From positions 2,604,001 to 2,668,000 of the forward strand of contig OU015677.1 in the NCBI GenBank assembly GCA_907165275.2: a stretch of DNA of 64,000 bases, read 5' to 3'. Below are positions 11,813-25,600 of this stretch, one piece after another; the first letter of the stretch is position 1, and each line of letters begins with the position of its first letter. This stretch comes from Zygaena filipendulae. Lineage: Eukaryota; Arthropoda; Insecta; Lepidoptera; Zygaenidae. A model generated the notes under the pieces. That model saw nothing but the letters and a program-made list of their open reading frames with translations, had not been told where the DNA came from and searched no databases. Both the position numbers and the translations under genes were made by a program.

Positions 11813-14800
11813 CTGGAAACGAGTAAATACATGAACGTTATCCTACTAATATTATAAACGCAAAAGTTTGTGAGAATGTATGGATGGATGGATGGATGGA
11901 TGGATGGATGGATGGATGGATGGATGGATGGATGGATGGATGGATGGATGGATGGATGGATGGATGGATGGATGGATGGATGGATGTATGGATGGATGGA
12001 TGGATGGATAACGATCCTACTAATATTATAAACGCGAAAGTTTGTGAGAATGTATGGATGGATGGATGGATGGATGGATGGATGGATGGATGGATGGATG
12101 GATGGATGGATGGATGGATGGATGGATGGATGGATGGATGGATGGATGGATGGATGTATGGATGGATGGATGGATGGATGGATAACGATCCTACTAATAT
12201 TATAAACGCGAAAGTTTGTAAGAATGTATGGATGGATGGATGGATGGATGGATGGATGGATGGATGGATGGATGGATGGATGGATGGATGTATGGATGGA
12301 TGGATGGATGGATAACGATCCTACTAATATTATAAACGCGAAAGTTTGTAAGAATGTATGGATGGATGGATGGATGGATGGATGGATGGATAACGATCCT
12401 ACTAATATTATAAACGCGAAAGTTTGTAAGAATGTATGGATGGATGGATGGATGGATGGATGGATGGATGGATGGATGTATGGATGGATGGATGGATGGA
12501 TGTATGGATGGATGGATGGATGGATGGATGGATGGATGGATGTATGGATGGATGGATGGATGGATGGATGGATGTTTGTTACTCTTTCACGCAAACACTA
12601 CTGGATGGATTTAAATGAAACTTCACAATAATATAGCCTATACATCAGATTAGCACATAGGGTACTTTTATCCCGGAATTTCCGCGGGAACTCTGAAATT
12701 AACGCGGGCGAAACCGCGGGGCACAACTTGCTTTAAATTTCCTTTTCTTCTTCTCTTGCTTTTAATCATCACTGCTCAGCTCCTTTGTGTCTTAGCGTTA
12801 TGTTATATAGCCTATAACCTGCCCAGGAGTATGCACTACAATCACACCAAGTTTGGTTAAAATCCCTTCAGTAGTTTTTGACCCATGCGTGCACATACAG
12901 ACAGAAAACTGATTGCATTTTTGGCATCAGTATCGATCACCATTTCATCCTCCAATATTAATTTTCCATCCATCCATCCATCCATCCATCCATACATATT
13001 TACAAAGTTTTGCGTTTATAATAGGAGGATTATTAAATCTTTTAAGTTAAATAGGGTGTTAAATTAAAATCCCTACAGAGGTGAAATTAGCGCCACTTGC
13101 TACAAAAAAAATCATCACAAAATTAAATAGAAAATCATACTAGAATATTTAAAAAATTGTAAATATTAATATAGTGCATCTTTGCGGTTATTGGAACTTG
13201 TTTATTTTTTTTTTCACTATTTTTGTTTCATCGATTTTGAAAAGTCTTCTCTAAAAGTCTTATTTGGACATAGATAAGCAATAGTGTGTTAACCCACACT
13301 GGACAAATTTTGAGTAAATCGTGTTTTAAAAGTAGGAGCGCCATTTTGTGTCAACATTTTTTACGTTCAATATTTAGTTGCATATTTAAGCAATGTAATA
13401 AGGTAAACACATAATTAAAAAACGTTCCCTAACTCTCAATAAATGCTTCTGAACCAATAACTTAATTTTGTGGGTTAACATGTTATCTTAGCTTATCTGC
13501 GTCCATTTGTGAGTGTCATAGGCTATATTGTAAGTTGTAACCCGGAATTCTCGCGGTGACTTCGCAATAGAGATGTGGACTACTTTTGAAAATCAAAATT
13601 CTAATTAGTCCGTCAGTTAGAAAATAAAAAAACAATAGACACGTATTTTTTGCTTTTTTAAATAAATTAAAATATACAGAGATAAAGCGCATTAAAGTTT
13701 AGGATAAGGAGATCGTGACGTCACTAACCGCAAAACCGCCATACAAACTGTCAGAATAGTGACGTCACACGAAATTTCAACTCAATATATCGCCGTTATT
13801 TTTTGATTACATAAAAAAAGAAACAATACGTGTCCAATATTTTCTAATAATCTACAAGACGGACTAAAAAATAAAAATTAGTCAACATGCCCATTACCTC
13901 GGGCGAAACGGCGAGGAACAGCCCATCTATAATGCAACTCACCTCAGGCCGGGTATCTTGCTGAGCAGCGTGTCCAGCACAGTGACGTCACCCTTCAGCG
14001 GCTCGTGGTTTGTCTCGATCTCGTGGCGCATCGCCGCCATCGACATGTTGAAGAGGCACTGGATCTCCGTGTTGTTCCTTATGCCGTGCCGTTCTGTAGC
14101 AATGCAAGCTAGTGTGAGCAACGGAAGTACTGTTCAGACAACGTTCAAGAATTAAATGGAATGGACAATAGGCCATTCTGATGGTGGACATAATAATAGT
14201 AATAACAATAATAATCCACTTCACTACACACGTAGATCTACTTGATCCCACAGTAAGCTATTATCAGCTTGCAGTGGCGAAGGTACCATAGAAGCCGATT
14301 CCCACCGGCTTCCCTTCAGAAGTTGGGAACACAACCACTCTCTCTACCGTAATTTAGAAATGGCACAATCAGTAATTTTTGTAGTGAGTATTTCAGTAGA
14401 ATCTACTGTAATATTACAAAAATTATCTCTACTGAGTAGAAAACATTACAAAACGCCTAAACTATCAACAAAATTTGCTTTTCAACAACAAATTGTTATA
14501 TTATTTTATTTTCATTTGGAACTGGCTAAATACATATGCAAAAGTCCATAACAAAGAAGAAAGAAAACAAGCCTCTTATAGATTCTCAATTCGGGCAAGG
14601 GGTAGTTGGGTAGAGTTGGTGTTACTTGCCTGGCCACAGCAGCACCAAGCTCTGGTACAGAGCCAGCTCGGTCTCGGTGAGTTTGAACCGGGCGATCGTC
14701 TTGGCCGCTTCGAACACTCCCGCCACCAGGTGGCTGTCGTTTGGATCCCTGTAAGCAAACATTGAACACTTTCCTACACACATTCCTAGACGACAATAGT

Positions 14801-17800
14801 ATATTTCATTATAAGTGCGGAAAGCCTGTCATTGCAAAGAGTTCCGACAAGTTGAGGGTTGACAGTCGGAACTAGTTGCAATGACGGTTCCGCACGTGTA
14901 CTGAACAACTATTTTTAATACAGTTACGAAAAAATTAAGCAATTTAATAAAATATCAAAAACACAACAAACTCAACTAAGTTCCAACTGTGATCAAGAGA
15001 TGGCGCTAGTCGTATTAGTAATGCGAAACATACGTTTCGCAATGCAAAAAGTGTGTCAAAGTCGTGTCGCCATTTTTGACAGTTGGGAAAGGTAAACAAA
15101 AAGCTCGAGTATGTAATAGCCCACATCCCGAACGCTAAACGTCCCTGCAATACGCCACTTTTTGAGCAACTGTATTAAAAATATTATATCAGCTAAAGCT
15201 GTATAGAAACTGACTACAGTATTCAAAACGACACACTCATACTGCACTGCGACCTCCGCTTTGGAGTCTCTACGATGCGCGCATCTGTGTAGTGTGTAGG
15301 CTTATTTCCGGGGTACAAAAATCTAAATTGTATTTAGTCCGTCTTGTAGATTAATAAAAAAATAATAGACTCGTATTTTTTGCTTTTTCAAATTATTAAA
15401 AAAATACTAAGATAAAACGCATTAAAGTTTAGAAGTGGGGGCTCTTGACGTCTTAACGTGCTATAAACTGTAGCACGGCGTGATGTCACGCGACATTTCA
15501 ACCGTTATTTTTTGATTACGTGAAAAATTTCAAATACGTGTACAATTCTCATACATTTAGTGGAAAAACTTTGCAGATCCAAAGATAGAATTTGTGAAGC
15601 TAGCGTAGAAAAAAAGAAAAAATACAACGTGGCCAATATTTTTTATTAGTATCCTACATGGTAGACAAAAAACCAAAAATTTAGTCGTGCATTTAAAAAA
15701 AATAAAAGAGGCGGAAACACTTACCGCGCCTGGATGCAGTCTCTGATGGGCAGCACCACGTCCCCGTACAGAACTTGGTCGCGGTTGATGTCTATGAGGC
15801 GCGAGAGTCGCACTATGGCCAGTTCGAACGAGCCTACAGGTTGAAAACAACAAAATATTAGACTTAACTGTATGGATTTAGTTTCTATAGCCTTTTTCAA
15901 AAGGAGTGAATTTTGCAGCAAAAAAAAAAAACAAAAAATTACTAAAATTCTGAGCTAAAATTTTAATAATACTTGCACATCATCACAGCGTCACCATCGC
16001 TATCTAGTTACCTGACTTATACGGCATGTAAGGTTTAATTAAAGACGTATTCAGTATTGGACTGGACGTTAAGTCGGAATACACATACATAATACACGAC
16101 ATACGGAATACATAAGTCGGTTAACATTTTATTATAACTGTTTATGACATGTTTTATAATGTAACTGTCTATCTGAATACGTATAATTTGAATACTTGAT
16201 AGGTGTATAGATAGAACAAGTATATATAAGTTTCACCCGCGTTAATTTCGGAGTTCCCGCAGGAGTTCCGGTATAAAAAGAAACCCGTGGTAAAGTTTGG
16301 GCAAAATTTCATGATGATAGGTTTAGCTCTAAAGGTGTGAAAGGGTAACAAACAACACAAGAGTTTCAAAATAGTGTGAAGCCATCTCCCTTCTACGGTC
16401 GCCACTGAAAATCAGCGTCGTGGAACTTAGTGCCACGGCATAATGCTGAGTGGTAGCCATTTTGGTACAAACTATTCTATTTTAAGACTCACAGTTGTAC
16501 TTATTTTATCTTTTTGGTATCAAATAAACTTTTTTCTATTCTATTCTATTCTAAAATCAAACCTGAACAACGATCGACATAATCAAAGCTATCGACAAGA
16601 ATACTCACCCGACTTGAGCAGCACGATCTGGTTTTCTTGTGTTAGCTTCATGAAGCCGGGTATCAGCTTGGCGAACTCGATGATGTTTTGCACCATCACG
16701 GTCAGCTTGTCCGCGCAATCGAGCCACATCTCGTCGTAGCTCATCGACTTGTAGTACAGGATCCTGTCGAATGCGCTGCGTTTTAGGTAATATCAGCTTA
16801 TCTATTCACGCAATGTTCAGAACTACAGGTTGTCATGTGGTTTTCACAGGTAGAATTTAGCTTGGAGCAACGTTTATAAGCTTTGTTTCATTTAAATTCA
16901 GATGTCGGGGAAAAAAGTTGCGATATAAAAGCGTGAAACCGCGGGGCACAGCTAGTAATACTAGTAAACAGCGTTTATACAGGAGTTCCCGCGAAAACAC
17001 CTATGTAAAAAGTACTAATAACCCTTACTGTTACCCCGAACGTGTCATGGTTGAGTAGTTAAGGGGTGAGAGCGTAACAAACAAACTCACATATCACTTA
17101 CAATATTAAGGACTAACTGTTCCCTGCAGTTAATTTCAGAGTTCCTGCGTGAATTCCGGGATAAAAGTACTCTATGTCCTTCTCTGTACCCCTGACAATG
17201 TTTATGCAAAAAATGAGCGGTTGGGTAGTTAAGGTTTCAAAGCATAACAAACAAATAATCACACATTTGCATTTTATAATATTAGAAACCAAACCCAAAC
17301 ATTGCTAGATTTTATTGAAATTTCAGTAGATATTTCATTTTTTTTTCAGCCACTACGGCACTTTGTTAGTTTATAAAGATAATAATTGCGAATAATACAA
17401 TTTTAAGTACTATTTTTTTTGTAAAAATTCATACTCACTTGGCCACATCGGGTGTTTTCCTGAACATCTCATGGATGTAATCTAGTTTGGTCGTCGTGTT
17501 CGCGTGAGCTTCGGCGAGACTCTTCACCAGCACCTTGCTGATGTCTCCCTCCGCTACAAAAGAGCAACAACGGAGAAATCAATAAATACGCACAGTTCCA
17601 ATCTATTCACCGGTAGATGGCGTTACTTGACTCAGTCTCTTAAACAATCATGCCTTGAACGGTTTGTGAGTAAAATTTTTGTGCCATACCATAGATATAA
17701 AGATAGCTTTTGGGGATAGAAAAATACATAAAAAATAATTTTGAAATATTTCAATTTGGATTACTTGAAAGCCACATTATATTTATGATCGGTTCGTTAA

Positions 17801-20800
17801 ATAGTCATCAGTGAGACTCACGCCTTATATTCCCACGAGGGGGTAGGCAGAGGAACTCGAATATCAAAGGCCATTCGCTATTTAAATTAGCCACATTTGA
17901 CGTGTCTAACGGATTTTCGGCGTTACACCTAGACTCTGCCTGGCGCTGCCTTTCTGAAACTAATTTAATCCTTTAGTCGCCCTTTACGACTCCTGGTAGC
18001 TAAAGTGGGACCATTTCTATATTTCTATTTATTTATTCACTTTCTTTCTTTCATTCTGTTTCTTATAAAGTTATTTACCTTTAGTTTACTCCGCACAGGC
18101 GTTTCCTGTTTACTTTAACTTACAAATATTGCGAAAACTCTTTACAAAAAGCATGGAAGGAAGGAATAAACAAGTAAATTAAATGCTCTTTTTACAAAAT
18201 AGCCATAAATTAAATAGAAGCTAATCAAAAAAGACATCTTCACTAATGACACTATGGATGAAATTACAGAAAAGATTTGTGCTAACAGTAAAAAATTTAA
18301 TACTATAGTATAATTGAAGAAGAAGGGTTCGCATGGATCCATTTTCGGCATTCCTGTTTGGTGCATTTGTCATTGGATGCTGGCGTTAGTTGGTCAAACG
18401 TTTATTCTCTGTGTATTTTTATTATGCATATTACGAACATATACACCTACTCTTTGAACATAGCTGTAGGAAATTTTGTCGGCTTGGTACGGATTTGGAT
18501 AAAACTTTTGGATAAACATAGATATCAATTTTTATCCTGATACACATCAAAGTCCCCCGAAATCTATTTGGGTGAAACCACTGGCGTCTGCTAGCTAAAA
18601 CAAATTGTAGCTCAGAGAAAACATAATTATATTGTATACTTCAACAGAAATAAATATGTTAAGTTTTGGTATGATCGCCTCTCTGAAGCCAGTGACCAGT
18701 GCTGTGGGGTTTAGTCTCGACACTGAATTTTTCAACTTATAAATAACATATTTTAAAATGAGCCTATACTAGCTGGTATATATATGAAGTTAAGAGAAAG
18801 TTTGTATTATACTTTTTGCTGCCATAATTATTCAATTGAAAGTTTTGTAAGACAGATTTTATTAACCGTGAGTAAGCAGTTAACAGTCAGAAATGATCCG
18901 ACATATTTCGGACTTTTCTCCGGAAGAGTTCGAAATATGTCGAATCCTACATCAGGTGTGAGTGAGATCGCAGCCGCAGTCGCAGCGTCCCAATTTGCCC
19001 GCAGCCACGGACTCGCTCCCTCCTAACGAAAGACTCCAGAAGAGTCCGATATATGTCGGGCCGTCTCTGAAGTTTGACTGGCAATAAGCCACTACAGATA
19101 TTACTGATATTTAATACTAGTTTATGTACACAATATGTGTTTTTGTTTCTGCTGCTTAAATAAATAATTTATTTTCGCCTTTCAGCATGTTTCCTGCCCT
19201 GCTGCTTGCCTTTGCCTTTAGTATATCCAGTGATAGTAATGAAGTCTCAGAATAAAGATAACCATGAGTTCAGTACTAATAATATGGTTGGTTCATTTAT
19301 AATTTCAATTCTTCTATTTTTATGAAGTTTTGTTTGAACCTATTGGATGTATGTACGAATTAGGACTTTATACTGTACTATCTATAATACGTCCTAAATA
19401 ACTAGATGATAGTCAATTTTGATGTCCCCACTACTCAAGATGTGGCCCTATTGCAAATTGGTGGTCTTCACACGTGCTTTCATTTCTAATACGTGCGCTG
19501 TTTACATTTGCCATATAATTTGTGGTAATCAGAGCCCTGGAGTCTACTTCCCACCACTAACGAATTGAACCTCTTGGCTTGACAACCACGCCTAGTACAG
19601 GCCTAATCACTCAGAGCGACTTGCTTTCGCGCGTCAATAGCTCTGCAATCTGAACAACCACAAATACAATTTATTGTAGAGTTAATATTCTAACAAGATT
19701 TAAGAATGTATCTTTAATAAGAAATTTCTTACTGTGTCGCAGTTGAGGGGAAATTATTGTTTTTTGAGTCTGAAACCACCAGTATTAGCAATCATCATTC
19801 AGGAATCAGGAATTAGGCCATGATATTCTTATTTAGCTGCACGATGAGCAAGACTATATAAAGCTCGTATTTATAAAAGCTTCTTAAACACTATTCAAGT
19901 ATTTTAATTTCTTTTTAATTTTCCTTTTTTTTTTGGTAATATTTTCTTTCATGAAGTACATAAAGACCTACTCTTTTTAATTATGGATATCTTGAATTTA
20001 TTTTACTTTTTAACCTAACATGTGTATAATAAATAGCTTAAAATGTTTCTTTGTTTTCTTTCAGTCACAACACGGTGGAGATTTTTATAGTGCCTACATA
20101 CCACCAGCACAGGATGTGATTAGAAAATATTTTACTTAGTGGCCTTCTTAAATCAGGCAAGTTCCAATCAAAGGAGAATACAATCCACATAATATCATCA
20201 TAGAAAAAGAGATCCAGTCAATGATTGAAACTGCACATTGTTAAATCTCACATGTTTTGGACAGCGCTGGAAATTGCCGGATTTTATTAATTTTATAAAT
20301 TCGATCCCTGAGAAATAATTTAAATGCCTGATCAATATAAATATAAACATCAATTTTATTTATAATAAAGAAAGTGGTAATTATAATTATTATGGTGACT
20401 TGACTACAAAATTAATTTAAAATAAAATATTATGACAACAAAACAATGATATAAGCTAATTATGATTAAAATAATAACATAGCAACAATTAGATATAATT
20501 TTGTACAAATGCTATAACTACTAAAATTATCTAACATCAATAGATACACAATATAACAGGTAAGCTATCTAAAATAAAATCAAAATATCTATACGAATAC
20601 AGTATAAAATAATAGCAAGAAATAAAGTGAAACTAGAGCTAAAATAATATTTTACGATAAACTTTTGTAACAAACTAAGGCTCATAAACACATTGATTAG
20701 TTTTTCTGAAAATTATTATCAATAATTCTACGCATTTCTTTAATTTAAATTGATTAAGTATGTTGTTAATTATTTTGTTATAAAATTTTGGCCAAACATT

Positions 20801-22622
20801 AGATTTTGTTTGAAGCTGCATAATTACTGAATGAGCGGCAATTCATGCTTAAGCTCTAAGAGAAAGGAAAACTAATTTATTTTATGCTATACCCGTACAT
20901 TTATCGCAAAAAAGTCTATAAACAATATCATGTGCGTACCGCAAATTCAATAAGACCACTTTCACTATCATTTTAAAACAGCGAGAGAAGAAATTGTGCA
21001 GTTTGATTTTATTTCAAAGAGGTAATTAGCACCAATGTGTATACGAACCTTTATATACAACGACAAGAAAAAAAAACAGCATTAACAAGCTAAAAGGAAA
21101 AACAAAATCCAACTGTTTCGAAAAACGGAAACTCACAAGGCATGTCCTCTATGATCGAACCACTCTGGCTGGAGCCTTGGTGCCTTCTATTCGACACAGC
21201 ATTAGGATTCACCATTCCCATGCCAGCCAAATTCATATTCATTGGATCCATCAGCCTCCCGTGGCCACTGCTCGACGTTAAATCATCAGGGCTCAGCTCT
21301 TCGCTGGTCAAAGAAACGGAACTCTGACCGCTGACCAGCACAGAGTTTTGTATATCTATCGGACTGTGCTGGAGATTCGATGGACTGTGAAGGAACGTCG
21401 TCGAGTCCACGTAGCTGGCGACCAAGCTGTCCACACCGATCGAAGTTTCGGGTTTGATCTCTTGCTTGATGTTTATGACCCCGTTGGGCATGGACGCTGG
21501 CGATTGGATCCTTTCCTGGTCGTAACGATCGAACTCCTGCTGTAATCTTGTGCGGGATATTTCCGTGACCGTGGACGGTCGCATTGTTGTTGACGAGGTG
21601 GTTGCGGTGGATGTGGCGGTTGACGCTCGCACGACTGTCGTTCCTTTCTGTTGCTCGTCTATTCAACAAGTTTTTTTTTTCTCAGTCAATTGCTTGCGAC
21701 CGGCAAAGGTGTACCCAGCGATATATGTATGGTTAGTGGATGGTTTCTGGGTGCACCGATGCTGCTGAGCACGTTAAATGCATAACCAAATGGGCCTAAA
21801 CGCAATGTGTTAAAATGCTTAAAGACACTATTCTACTGTATGTACAATTATATTTATATTAATAATAATGAAGGAGTGAAATAATAAGTTTCGGACTGTA
21901 AAGTCTCTATAAAACCCTTCAATAAAAGTTTACAAGAAATTAAAGTTGAGTCCGAGCGCAATGTACAACAGATAGGTTGTCAGATCATGAGAAAGGATGG
22001 GAAATTTGAAAGGCTAAGATACTTAACCCATAACAGAATAGGACTTGCCCAACCATGACAATACTATGAAGGACAAAAATTGTATTCGAGTGCAGTGAAA
22101 CTCACCGTGTCCAATGAAGTCTACGTCCATGAAGCCACCGGGTTGTCTTGGCTCGTATGTGGTGGAGTCGACAAAGTCAGTCGGACCTTCGTACTGCTGC
22201 TGCGCTGGCTGCTGGGACAGGCCGGTCATGGACCCTAGCGCCGGTGCTGTGTTGTAGCCGTATGACGACAGAGGCGAATTGTAGTTTGGATAGCTGGAAT
22301 GAAGAGATATTTCACCACATTAAATTGGTTCTGTTGCATCTGGAGAGATGCGCATCTGGACAAATTCTCAACTGGACGGATTAGCAACTGGACACAATCT
22401 TTGCGTTCCTTTATCTAACCACCGTTCGGCAGTCATTTTGTTTACCGTTGTCGTTGACATATGTCGGCACATATCCTTTCCTTATATCATTCCTCATTTA
22501 ATTTCTTCAAAATCCGATTTTGAAAAAGTTGTCATCACTCAAAACTTTTTAAGATACCTACTTTCTATCACAGAACTACGAGTTCCCAGTGGAATTTCGA
22601 AACTCATGTGGGTTCAATCACG

Positions 22623-22657
<35 letters not shown>

Positions 22658-25600
22658 TATGGAAGACCAGCAGCACAAATATAATTTGTATATATAAAAT
22701 GTAAATATAACAAAAATGCTAATGATAGGTCTTCACATGTAGACACAAATTAAGTACACTATCAAGTAGCTTCGACATAGCGTTCACACGGCATTATATC
22801 GCCTTCACACAGTTTATACAGTTTATTACTATACAAAAAATGAAAATTAAACATAAAAATAGTGAATAAACTTTAAGAGCGGAAGAAATCGTCGCCAAGC
22901 ATCCTCCTCGCCGCCACTACGCTGGTATCGAACAGATCCAACTGATTGAATCTAGCAGATAATCTGTTAAAGTTACCACTCGCACGCAGAATGTATGTAT
23001 TTTGCCTATAATTAGATGACGAAATGGGAGGCTTCAATATATTACTATTCCTTAAGAATTTAGGTGGGGCGTTAATTGGCAGTAGCGACAGCAGGTCAGG
23101 GCAGTCGATAGTGCTTTGAGCTATCTTTAAAAGGAACGTCAAGTCGGCTATTTCCCTTCTCTTAGCCAACGGGAGCAAGTGGTGTTTGCGACATAAGTCA
23201 TTATAGTGATAAGAATCGCAGCGATCCTTGATACGATAACTCAAATATCTAAAGAATCTTTTCTGGATGTTCTCGATGCGGTTTATGTAAGTGGCGTATT
23301 GGGGATTCCAGACCTGAGAAGCATATTCCAGATGGCTGCGGACAAAGGTACAGTAAAGGATTTTAAATGTTTTTACACACTCAAAATCTCGGCTATTGCG
23401 CATCATAAATCCAAGCATCCTCGAAGCTTGGTTAACTATTTTGTCAATATGGTTGTCGAACAGTAGCTTGGAATCATGATACACACCAAGATCACGCACA
23501 GTTGTGTTCCTCGGGAGGCTGGTGTCCTTTAAGTGATAGTCATAGTTAACCGTACAACGCTTGCGACTGAAAGTAACTACACTGCATTTAATTGGATTCA
23601 GATCCAAGTTGTTAACAGTACAGTAGGTCTCGAGGCGTTGCAAATCCTTCTGCAAGCGCAGCGCATCAGAGATGGTGGAAACAGCTGCAAATATTTTCAT
23701 ATCATCAGCAAAACTGAGAAGATGAGAATGGTGGAAGCAACGTTCTATGTCATTAACAAAAACCGCAAATAACAAGGGCCCAAGCAAGGATCCCTGCGGG
23801 ACGCCGCTAGGGACAGAAATCCATCCGGAGATATAGTTGTTAATTACGACAGCTTGAGAGCGATTATCTATGTATGACGCAAACCACCTAAGAAGGTCAC
23901 CACAAATACCAATTGCTTTTAACTTATCCAGAAGCAGATTATGTTGAATACGATCAAAAGCCTTGCTGTAATCTGTGTAAATAACATCAACCTGTTGTCC
24001 ACGATCCATGGCCCCTGTCACGTAGTTATTAAGGATTACCAGGTTTGAGACAGTTGATCGACCACGCAAAAATCCATGCTGAGACGTGCTGAAAGATTGC
24101 TTTATAGAGGGGTAAACTTGATTATATATAATTCTTTCAAAAATTTTAGACACAATACAGAGTTTAGATATGGGACGGTAATTACAAATGTCGTTTCTTG
24201 ACCCTTTCTTATGTACAGGAGTTATAAAGGCACTCTTCCATAGCGCGGGAACAGCACCTTCCTTAAGTGATTTGCCAAAAAGAATTGAGATAGGGACCGA
24301 CAGAGATCTGGCACAGCCAATTAGGAATGGTGCAGGTAAGTGGTCAGGACCTGCAGATTTTGAAGGGTCGAGTCCCAAAAGCAGCTGTTCCACCAAGTTC
24401 GCGTTGATCTCAATATTAGCAATTGATTGGACGGGCATTATGTCGGTGGTAACACGGTGACAGACACCACTCACATGCTGATTTACCCTCAAAAAATTGT
24501 TTTGAAAAAAATTTGAGAATGCTTCACAGATTAAATCACCGGTGTTAAGAGAATCGCCCTCGTAGATCATGTTGCTAGGCATAGAGTGGGATTTAGATTT
24601 TGCTTTAAAATGGGACCAAAAATGTTTAGGATTAGTAGTAATGGAATTTTCAACAGATGCAATGTAAGATTTATAGCACGCTTCTTCTAAAACTTTGAAC
24701 CTGGTACGAAGGAGTTTATACGTAAATTCATCCGTTTTATTGCCATAGATCCTAAACTTTCTTAGGAATTTATATTTTTCTTTTAATAGTTTTCTAATAG
24801 CTGGTGAATACCAAACAGGATATTTGTTACGCGATACTAACCTAGAGGGAATGTACTTATCAATTAAATTTTTACATGTCTGGTAGAAAAAAGCAGCAGC
24901 ATCCTCGATCGATCCAGGAGAAAGATGAGTATCCCAATCAACACGGTTAAGTTCATTGGTAATCTGTTCATAGTCACCCTTATTAAATAAATACTTTATA
25001 AACGATTTCCGATCTAACGGTTTGTTACCAGCACATTTTACTGAAATTAAAAGTGCACCGTGATGTGGATCGGTGGGAACAAGTGGATCGTTACTTTGGT
25101 CAGTCACAAGAACTGAATAGTTAGAAAAAACCAAATCCAGTACACGGCCGAAAGTGTTTTTCACTCCGTTAAACTGGCTGAGACCGAGTGCAGCAATTTC
25201 GTCCAGGAGCAGTAGCTCGTCACTTGAGCTGGATTTAGTAGGCTCATAATAACCGAAGAAGTCATCGGTAGATTTCCATGAAATGCCGCTAAGGTTAAAA
25301 TCGCCCGTCACCAGGTACCCGTCATCAGGATGCATCATAATAACACGACTTAAATTAATTAAAAAATTTTGAAGCTGTGAAGTAAAACTGAGACCTATAC
25401 TTTGACTACATAAATAAAGAACACAAATATGCAGATTAATTGTCTTTCCATCACCACTCCCACAAAAAGATAGTGTCACCCATAGATCCTCGGCACTGGA
25501 CCGGAATGAGGGTTGAGGTGTCACGCTAAAGCCCACGCGAGCCGCTATAAGTACACCCCCCCCGAGCGATTGGCCGGTGGCGGCGTAGTCGCGGTCGCGT

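Noticed and set aside
11695..12594. 299-codon frame with His-Pro-Ser-Ile repeats running into HR3 exon 12, and the Met-Asp-Gly-Trp frames opposite
   Set aside because: Translation of the GATG array. Only the last 39 codons, after the AG at 11813-11814, are real HR3.
14628..14630. GT donor four bases past the GC donor
   Set aside because: Would shift exon 11 out of frame.
21286..21669. 127-codon minus-strand frame overlapping HR3 exon 6
   Set aside because: Out of frame with both neighbours; the other frame joins correctly.
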